In this document: positions 55,945 through 64,000 of the stretch, one piece after another
Layout: each line of letters opens with the position of its first letter
How positions within the stretch are numbered: the first letter of the stretch is position 1
IMG/VR virus record: IMGVR_UViG_3300027797_000012
Coordinates: 1-64,000 of that record
Strand: one strand, 5' to 3'
DNA: 64,000 bases
DNA from: a virus
Made by a program: the position numbers and the translations under genes
Notes under the pieces: generated by a model
What the model was told of the DNA's origin: nothing
What the model saw: only the letters and a program-made list of their open reading frames with translations
Database searches by the model: none

Positions 55945-56595
55945 TTACTTAACGATTATAACTGATATTTTAGCTTTAGGACATTTAGCGTTGCTGTCCT
56001 TTATTACCTTTAGCTCTTTGTCATCTACTGTAAGTGACCAGCGAATTTTTACAGCAACCCAATTTTTAATGTAAGTACATACATCTTTTGCAGGAAGCCA
56101 TTCTGCTGGATCTTGATCTGACTTTGAACGATTAGTCGCTGCGGTGACAGCAATCAACGCGTTAACGTCTCCCATGTCATTTGCGTATTGTTGACGCTTG
56201 TCAGCGTCCCATTTACTTGCGCCTGAATCCCAAGCCTCGGCAAGAGGGACCATATGGTCAACATCTAGCGCAGAAAAATTTGTAACGGTTAATCCGTCAT
56301 ATGCAGAGTACCACTTGCCTGTATCTTTAACGATCTTGCATCCTGCTTCAACCTTAGGCTTTTCAAGAGCTTCTTGAAGGATTACATCGTTGCGCGTGTT
56401 GCAACCGTTCTTATCTAGGTCAGACCAGTGCTTAAACTGCGAACGAGCGTAACCTACGCGAACGTCAGGTGCAACCTTGAGCACTTTAATTCCAGCGTCA
56501 ACAGAGGCAAATACCTTTGGCTTTTCTACCGCATAGGCAGAAGACATAACTGTAAGTGACACAAGTGCTCCTGCAAAAATAATTTTTTTATTCAC
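55945..56595 (-). CDS. Exported HNH/DUF1524-type nuclease
   Basis: 216 residues from GTG 56595 (AGGAACAAA upstream). Signal peptide (KIIFAGALVSLTVMSSAYA). Core: SALDVDHMVPLAEAWDSGAS with the DHxV motif, QYANDMGDVNALIAVTAATN and RSKSDQDPAEWLP, the family's conserved order. Four cysteines could form disulphides. It would degrade DNA outside the cytoplasm. Confidence 0.88.
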   Translation of the reverse strand: MNKKIIFAGALVSLTVMSSAYAVEKPKVFASVDAGIKVLKVAPDVRVGYARSQFKHWSDLDKNGCNTRNDVILQEALEKPKVEAGCKIVKDTGKWYSAYDGLTVTNFSALDVDHMVPLAEAWDSGASKWDADKRQQYANDMGDVNALIAVTAATNRSKSDQDPAEWLPAKDVCTYIKNWVAVKIRWSLTVDDKELKVIKDSNAKCPKAKISVIIVK

Positions 56596-56602
56596 TTTGT
56601 TC

Positions 56603-59221
56603 CTAACGTGTTGAGTAGCGTGAAGCAATGCCCCAGTCAACTTCTCCTGTTGGCACAGCACGCGGAACTAATGCGCGGCCTTGAATCTCAGCTCGTGAGC
56701 CAAGACCTACAACTTTCATTCCACGATCAGATATCTTACGCTGGAATGCGATCTGTGTCATTGGTCGTTCACCACGTTCTTCAGACCACGCACGGTAGAC
56801 AGAATATAAAGCCTTAACTGGAACTACAGTCCCTTCAGACTCCTTTGTCTCTTCATTTAAGAAGATACCGATACGGTCTTCGTTCTTACGATACATGTCA
56901 CTTGCTTCGGCAACAGCGGCGCACATACCAAGAGCGTCTCTTGCGCTTGAGCCAAGAAGCTTAATCGCACCCTCTACTGCCCAAGAGAGAACAGCAGGCA
57001 GTGCACCTTCAGGATCAAATATGTAGTGCTTTAAGTCTGGGTCCGGTGACTCCGGAACGTTTGTTAGAGGCACTGGACGAATACGACGCCACATTGCATC
57101 ATCGTTAATGATAGGTCGGTGGTTTGTTGTTACCCAAAGTTTTGCGCGAGAAGAAAATGTGAACGGTTTTTCACCAGGTGAACGAGCTGAAATTTCACTT
57201 GAACCTGTAAGCTTCTTAACTGAGTTTTCCTTAAGGCGCTCTGACTCAGGAAGTTCGTCAACCCACACTAGACGGCGACCGCGAAGCTCTGCCCAGTGAT
57301 AAAGATCTGATCCGTTTGCGTGACCGTCTCCTTGAGCAAGGATAGATGAGTCTAAAGGCCAGGCGTATTGCTGCGTGCCCATGCACTTAACTAAAGCTTC
57401 AACTAGTGTGTTCTTACCTGAACCTGCAGGTCCATAGATCAAAAACATTACGTCATAAGTACGAAGACCAGTTAGCGAGTAACCAGCTGCGCGTTGTAAC
57501 CAGTCCTGTAGCTCTTTATCTCCGCCTGTTGCAAAATCTAAGAACTGTTCCCACTTAACATTTCGCATTCCTGGCGTGTACGCAACTGGTGCGCGACGAG
57601 TAATAAATAAATCCGGGCGACCTTTAAGAAGTTCTCCAGTGCGAAGATCAATAACTCCGTTAGCAACACCAAGTAGTGTTTCATCTGAGTCCCAGGCGTT
57701 AACCTCAACCTGTACGCGAGGATCTGACGTCGCGTTTTCAATGCAGCCTGCAATGCGTGAATTAGACTTTGCCTGCAGAGCCCACTTCATAAGTTCAGAC
57801 TGCTTGTCTGCATCTTCGTAGTTTACAACTTCAGACGCAATGATCGGTGCAAGTTTTTTTGTTAGCTCTTGAAGCTCGAGGTTTTCAACGTCTGGCTTCC
57901 AGTATCCACCGTCCCAGTGAAACCAGCCAAGTCCTGGAGTGTAACGAATTGCAGGACCAAATGAATCTACAAGACGACGACCATTTCCTGTATCTGTAAG
58001 TGTACGCTTACCAGGTTCTCCACCGTCGTTCTCATTAACGGCGTCAACGTCTCTAGGCACATCCATTTTCATAAGACTTGATGCTTCAGAAATTGAATCA
58101 CCATCTGAGATTGACTGTGTGATTCCACCACCAATAGTTCCAGGCATGTTGTAAGTATCCTGCGGTGAATAATTTTCAGTTGTTCTTATTTCCTTTTGTA
58201 CTGCAGGCTTAGAGCGTGTCTCCTCTTGAGATTTAGTTGCCCATTCTTGAAGTCCTGGCCACATGCGCTCTGTCTTTGGGTTGTCAATAACAAATTGAAT
58301 AGCGCGACGTACGTGCATCAACAATCCGCCTTGGCCTTCAAGCTCAAGCGGCGGCCGCACCTTTTCTGCGTTAAAACGAATCATCATTGTTTCAACAGCA
58401 AGACGTCCTGCTTCAGTATTTATTGGAAACTTATTAGCAAGTGCGCATGTCATAGAGTAAATATCAACAGCGCGTGAGCCTTCGTCGATTCCTTCTTCAA
58501 GAAGTCTTTCAACATCAACACGCTCGCCCGCAAAATCTAAATCATCTAAGAAACTCCAGTCGCCTTCACCTAATGCTGTCGGTGACTTGCGTCCGCGCTT
58601 ACGAAGTGACATAAGCAACTCTTCTGGAGCAGTTGCCATTTCAATTTCCCAAGGCGCATGACCAGGTGCCCACTCGTAGCAAACTCCAGAGAAGTGACGT
58701 GAAGGCGTAATTAAAACGTATCCGTTGTGTTTAATGTCAACGCCCGGAAGATTTGCTTTCTTAAGATTTCCAACGAGCTGCTCTGCTTCTTCACACTTAT
58801 AAAATAGGTGTCGTCCTCGCATAACTTTTCCACCGGCGATTGTGTACTCACCTGTGATTGCCTCAACTGTAGGAGGCAAGAATCCTTCAACTAACGCTTC
58901 AAATTTTTCGAATGAATCTGGCCCACCTGAGCGCGGATCAATGTCAATTACAAAAAATCCACTTGAACGACACATGACGCCGATATTCATGTTTGGATCT
59001 TTATCCCACCAGGCGTTTACAGTCGCAGCGTCTGTAGTTGCGAACTTGTTCCACTCTGGAAGTGATGGGTGCTTGCCTACATCTTTTGGCTCAACGTGTG
59101 CGCCGCCGCAAGTACAGCGGCCTCCGACGATTCCGTAGCAAGGAAGTATTGACCAGTTATTAGTTGCGTACCAACTCGCAGCAGGACCTAAACGTCCCTC
59201 TGCTGATTCCCATACGCTCAT
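56603..59221 (-). CDS. Primase-polymerase/SF3 helicase fusion
   Basis: 872 residues. The N-terminal prim-pol (bifunctional DNA primase/polymerase) part holds SSGFFVIDIDPRSGGPDSF with the acidic D-x-D pair, GKHPSLPEWNKFATTD and RHLFYKCEEAE. The C-terminal D5-like helicase has Walker A FLIYGPAGSGKNTLVEALVK, VWVDELPESERLKENSVKKL and LWVTTNHRPIINDDAMWRRI. It primes and unwinds phage DNA; no separate DNA polymerase was found in this window. Confidence 0.9.
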   Translation of the reverse strand: MSVWESAEGRLGPAASWYATNNWSILPCYGIVGGRCTCGGAHVEPKDVGKHPSLPEWNKFATTDAATVNAWWDKDPNMNIGVMCRSSGFFVIDIDPRSGGPDSFEKFEALVEGFLPPTVEAITGEYTIAGGKVMRGRHLFYKCEEAEQLVGNLKKANLPGVDIKHNGYVLITPSRHFSGVCYEWAPGHAPWEIEMATAPEELLMSLRKRGRKSPTALGEGDWSFLDDLDFAGERVDVERLLEEGIDEGSRAVDIYSMTCALANKFPINTEAGRLAVETMMIRFNAEKVRPPLELEGQGGLLMHVRRAIQFVIDNPKTERMWPGLQEWATKSQEETRSKPAVQKEIRTTENYSPQDTYNMPGTIGGGITQSISDGDSISEASSLMKMDVPRDVDAVNENDGGEPGKRTLTDTGNGRRLVDSFGPAIRYTPGLGWFHWDGGYWKPDVENLELQELTKKLAPIIASEVVNYEDADKQSELMKWALQAKSNSRIAGCIENATSDPRVQVEVNAWDSDETLLGVANGVIDLRTGELLKGRPDLFITRRAPVAYTPGMRNVKWEQFLDFATGGDKELQDWLQRAAGYSLTGLRTYDVMFLIYGPAGSGKNTLVEALVKCMGTQQYAWPLDSSILAQGDGHANGSDLYHWAELRGRRLVWVDELPESERLKENSVKKLTGSSEISARSPGEKPFTFSSRAKLWVTTNHRPIINDDAMWRRIRPVPLTNVPESPDPDLKHYIFDPEGALPAVLSWAVEGAIKLLGSSARDALGMCAAVAEASDMYRKNEDRIGIFLNEETKESEGTVVPVKALYSVYRAWSEERGERPMTQIAFQRKISDRGMKVVGLGSRAEIQGRALVPRAVPTGEVDWGIASRYSTR

Positions 59222-59471
59222 ATATGATTACCTTGCTCTAGCATCTTTGCGTCGTTAACTCCAATCAAATCTTAATGTACTGCGCTGCTTTAGCAGAGAA
59301 GCTCTATCATATCACTTTTGTGCAAAATGTGTTACTTGGCGAATATAAAGGGTACTTGCCATAAGTGTACACTACATTTCACTTAAATTACTCTTTTTAT
59401 CATTAACTACTTATTCCACTTAATATACAATTTATCCACTATAACCATTCACCTGGAAGGCACTATTCTCT
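59222..59471. other. Divergent intergenic region
   Basis: 250 bp between the primase (minus) and the 59472 gene (plus). It contains CTGCTTTAGCAG near 59282, many A/T tracts and TATA-like hexamers for outward promoters. No gene seen. Confidence 0.5.
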
Positions 59472-59828
59472 ATGCAAAGCGTTTCAATGCAGATAGGTTT
59501 TATTGCCGCCTGTGTCGGTGGGATTACTTTTTTAATTGGCTTCTTGTACTCTGTCTATAAGGTGATCCGCAGGGTAGAATCTGCCATCGGTACAGATGAA
59601 AAAGGAAGAACTGTTTCTGACCGTATGGAAAGAGTCGAGTACCAGCTTTGGGAAAATGGCGGAAGCTCACTTGCCGATAGGGTAAATACCATCGGAGCTC
59701 ACGCAGACCAGATGGCGGTAGAAGTTAAGTTTATCAAGGATGTGCTCCTTCGTCTCTTGGATATGCCTGAGATTGAAGTTGAGCCTGCGGTAAAAAAACG
59801 CACAAGAAGTAAAAAAGCAGAGGCTTAA
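59472..59828 (+). CDS. Membrane-anchored coiled-coil protein
   Basis: 118 residues. IAACVGGITFLIGFLYSVYK is the membrane helix; a helical region and a basic tail follow (KKRTRSKKAEA). GGAAGG lies 14 nt upstream. Unknown. Confidence 0.64.
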   Translation: MQSVSMQIGFIAACVGGITFLIGFLYSVYKVIRRVESAIGTDEKGRTVSDRMERVEYQLWENGGSSLADRVNTIGAHADQMAVEVKFIKDVLLRLLDMPEIEVEPAVKKRTRSKKAEA

Positions 59829-60020
59829 AGAAGCAGTTTATTTGCTTATATAATTATTATATAGGTACTTTGAATTATCTGTATAAGTACAACATGCCGA
59901 TAAGGTTGTAGGCAAGTATGACTTGTAAAGTTCTGGAAACTATAGCGTTAAAACCACGCTAAGCTTGCACCTATAGGTTATAGTTTATTCTAACATAGAC
60001 CTGTTAGGAGAAACAAGCGT

Positions 60021-60320
60021 ATGTCATTGATACAAAGACTTGAAAAAGAAGCAGGTAAGTCAAGGCCTGGATTGGCTTGCAGGGTTGGATCCATACTTCT
60101 TAGCAACGATATGACTAAAGAAGATAAAGACTATCTTAAAAAAGTATTAGAAACTCCGGCTGATGATCCGGCTCGAATACCAACAACAGCGATAACTCAA
60201 GCGCTTCGTCAAGAAGGTTTTGACGCAGGTCCCGCGGCGATAAATCGTCATCGCAGGCGCGAGTGCCGTTGCTACGGCTCAAGCCCAAAGTTTAATTTAA
60301 GAGAAGAAGAAGAGGCTTAG
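60021..60320 (+). CDS. Small HTH-like protein
   Basis: 99 residues. SLIQRLEKEAGKSRPGLACR and ALRQEGFDAGPAAINRHRRR resemble terminase-small-subunit or WhiB-unrelated recognition helices found before metallophosphoesterase genes in actinophages. Start has TTAGGAGAAAC upstream; a 190-bp A/T-rich gap precedes it. Confidence 0.66.
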   Translation: MSLIQRLEKEAGKSRPGLACRVGSILLSNDMTKEDKDYLKKVLETPADDPARIPTTAITQALRQEGFDAGPAAINRHRRRECRCYGSSPKFNLREEEEA

Positions 60321-60324
60321 TCCA

Positions 60325-61542
60325 GTGGCTTTTTCTGACAAGCTTGAAGATCTTTTATCTGCGCCAACCTCTTCTTTTGCAAGAAGAGCACGCCCAAGCT
60401 ACCCGTCTGGCTGGGAGCCAGGGGTTCTACATGGGGAAGATGGCGTTCTTACTGTAACCACAGATAGAATTCCAAAGATAGAAGATGAAGATTCTTGGAA
60501 GGCCGCTGTTGAGTCTTTAGGCGTTGCTGTCCCAGAAGGCTGGGTAGTTAGACCGTTTGAAGCGCGATACGACCCTGCTGTTTGGCACCGTGATGAAGAG
60601 GGCGCCGACGCAGTAACACGCCCCGTGTGGCGATATAAGTTCAAGATAGAGCAGGCTTACGCGTCGGATATTAACTTTGAAGAGCTAATAGAGCTAGTTT
60701 CTAAGCATAAGGCAAAGAAACCATCGGACGCAGAAATTGGTACACGGCAATGGGTTCTAGCAACTGGCGACTGGCAGCTTGGCAAGATAGACGGTGACGG
60801 AGTAGAGGGCACCGTAAAGCGTATCCTTGAGTCTACAGATCGCTCGATTGAACGTATTAAGGAATTAAAGCGTCTAAAGAAGTGGCCTGGTAACGCGGTG
60901 CTTCTTCTAACAGGCGACTGCGTTGAAGGTTTTGTTTCACAAGGTGGCGGAAATACATGGCGCACTAACTTGACTATGACAGAGCAAGTTAGACTTTACC
61001 GCCGCTTAGTTTTTGAGATAGTTACACGTTTAGCAGGAGAAACTGAGAATCTTCTTGTAGTTGCTGTACCTGGTAACCATGGCGAGACAGTTCGTTTGAT
61101 GGGTAAAATGTCTACTCGTATGGATGATTCATGGGATATTGACGCGGTAATCGCGGTAGCCGAGACACTACAGCAAAATAAGGCAGCCTACTCACATGTC
61201 AAGTTTGTTACTCCTTCAAAGGATGAAGGCACTATCGTATTAGACCTAGGCGGAACCATTACCGCTATCGCCCACGGTCACCAGGTCAAGGGTGGCAACG
61301 TCCCCAAGTGGGTTGCAGAGCACGCAAAGAATATGGCGCCAGTTGGAGACGCCCACTTAATTGTTACTGGTCATCATCATCATTTGCACATCCAAGCGAT
61401 GGGACCTCGCACTTGGATACAGGTTCCGGCAATGGAATCAGAGTCAACATGGTGGCGTGAAAAGACTGGAGAGGTATCTCCTCCAGGTATGGTAAGTATG
61501 CTTGTAGGCGCGAGAACTTGGTCTGATCTAGCAGTTTTATAG
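60325..61542 (+). CDS. Metallophosphoesterase (phage Calcineurin-like)
   Basis: 405 residues from GTG. LATGDWQLGKIDGDGVEGTV, LLTGDCVEGFVSQGG, VVAVPGNHGETVRL and IVTGHHHHLHI give the metal-binding motif order of the calcineurin-like family. The N-terminal ~140 residues are an extra domain. The substrate may be DNA ends or nucleotides. Confidence 0.86.
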   Translation: MAFSDKLEDLLSAPTSSFARRARPSYPSGWEPGVLHGEDGVLTVTTDRIPKIEDEDSWKAAVESLGVAVPEGWVVRPFEARYDPAVWHRDEEGADAVTRPVWRYKFKIEQAYASDINFEELIELVSKHKAKKPSDAEIGTRQWVLATGDWQLGKIDGDGVEGTVKRILESTDRSIERIKELKRLKKWPGNAVLLLTGDCVEGFVSQGGGNTWRTNLTMTEQVRLYRRLVFEIVTRLAGETENLLVVAVPGNHGETVRLMGKMSTRMDDSWDIDAVIAVAETLQQNKAAYSHVKFVTPSKDEGTIVLDLGGTITAIAHGHQVKGGNVPKWVAEHAKNMAPVGDAHLIVTGHHHHLHIQAMGPRTWIQVPAMESESTWWREKTGEVSPPGMVSMLVGARTWSDLAVL

Positions 61543-61667
61543 CAAATTACACTAATGTAACCAAGTAAATAGTATAAACTTTTGGTAATATCTACTTGTA
61601 GTCTGCTATAGGTAGCAGTGCGCTAGCTTGCACTCGTGCCGTGCAACAGCGAAAGAACGGAGCGTCT

Positions 61668-63740
<2,073 letters not shown>

Positions 63741-63752
63741 GAGACCTAAGAT

Positions 63753-64000
63753 ATGAAACCATTATCCGGTCGCTTTTCAGTATCTGCAGTAACTGAAACT
63801 GCAGCAGGTGTCTACAGTGTCACAGGCACGTTTAACGACGAGTCAGGTCTATACGGCCCTGGTGATATTGCAATTGGCCAACGCCTATATATGTACGAGA
63901 ATAATGAAGGCGCAATTCGTTATGAAGTAACAGGCATCACCAGCGTTGCGTCTAACCCTGTATCAATATCTGTTACCTGGGACGCTGCTGGAGACGCAAT
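63753..64000 (+). CDS. Fibre-associated protein, partial
   Basis: 82 codons to the right edge. ATG with AGGAGACC upstream, 12 bp after the collagen-like gene. SGRFSVSAVTETAAGVYSVT, then beta strands. Likely a tail-fibre or receptor-binding accessory protein. Confidence 0.7.
   Translation, partial: MKPLSGRFSVSAVTETAAGVYSVTGTFNDESGLYGPGDIAIGQRLYMYENNEGAIRYEVTGITSVASNPVSISVTWDAAGDA

Overview
The window looks like one contiguous piece of a large, virulent-looking dsDNA tailed phage of an actinobacterium. The virion and packaging genes are a portal, a large terminase subunit, several tail-fibre-like proteins and cell-wall hydrolases. The actinobacterial link rests on two four-cysteine WhiB-like proteins, DUF3039, DUF3846 and DUF7455-like proteins, frequent leaderless genes, and GTG/TTG starts backed by strong ribosome binding sites. 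The moderate base composition and small genes would suit a phage of the streamlined freshwater actinobacteria; that host is inference. No host housekeeping genes, insertion sequences or CRISPR arrays were seen, and both ends cut through phage genes.

Layout. 1-13 kb (minus strand): a very large protein cut by the left edge, a Cys-rich head-region protein, the portal, DUF1360, an HTH protein, an AT-rich gap, a wall-hydrolase/lysis cluster (8.6-10.3 kb), small Cys-rich and membrane proteins, and the large terminase. 13-15.7 kb (minus): an unusual group of eukaryote-like or signalling-type enzymes: a zinc deacetylase of the histone-deacetylase superfamily, a dual-specificity phosphatase and an HslV/proteasome-beta-like peptidase. 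15.7-31 kb (minus): about 35 small, tightly overlapping early-type genes. Many have the same promoter-leader cassette (extended -10 TGnTATAAT, then ACGACGAAAGGA before the start), and several have a stem-loop at the predicted RNA 5' end. This block also holds a secreted subtilisin-like protease, a MoxR-type AAA+ ATPase with a VWA/HExxH partner, tRNA-Ile(UAU) and an apparently non-coding, terminator-ended transcript. 31-35.4 kb (minus): a CHAP-like protein lacking the catalytic Cys, a putative small terminase, a holin candidate and a glycosyltransferase. 35.8-41 kb (plus): a giant exported PA14/Fn3/coiled-coil protein, small regulators, a nucleotidyltransferase and tRNA-Gly(GCC). 41-54.9 kb (mostly minus): a ten-repeat Fn3 protein, two WhiB proteins, a B12-dependent ribonucleotide reductase with thioredoxin, a SAM-decarboxylase-like protein, three paralogous glycine-rich fibre proteins, a methyltransferase, a serine recombinase and a second glycosyltransferase. 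55-59.2 kb (minus): an intact CHAP endolysin, an exported HNH nuclease and a primase-polymerase/helicase. 59.5-64 kb (plus): a metallophosphoesterase and a collagen-like fibre, with one more gene running off the right edge.

How the genes may work together. Nucleotide supply (class II RNR plus thioredoxin) and the primase-helicase serve replication. The deacetylase, phosphatase, HslV-like peptidase, MoxR/VWA pair, WhiB proteins and many small Zn-ribbon proteins look like host takeover functions. Exported protease and nuclease, wall hydrolases and many repeat-rich fibres act at the cell surface or during lysis. Two reading frames (a serine recombinase and the giant PA14 protein) appear to start at AUU/AUA rather than AUG/GUG/UUG. 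All functions are inferred from motifs read by eye; no database search was possible.
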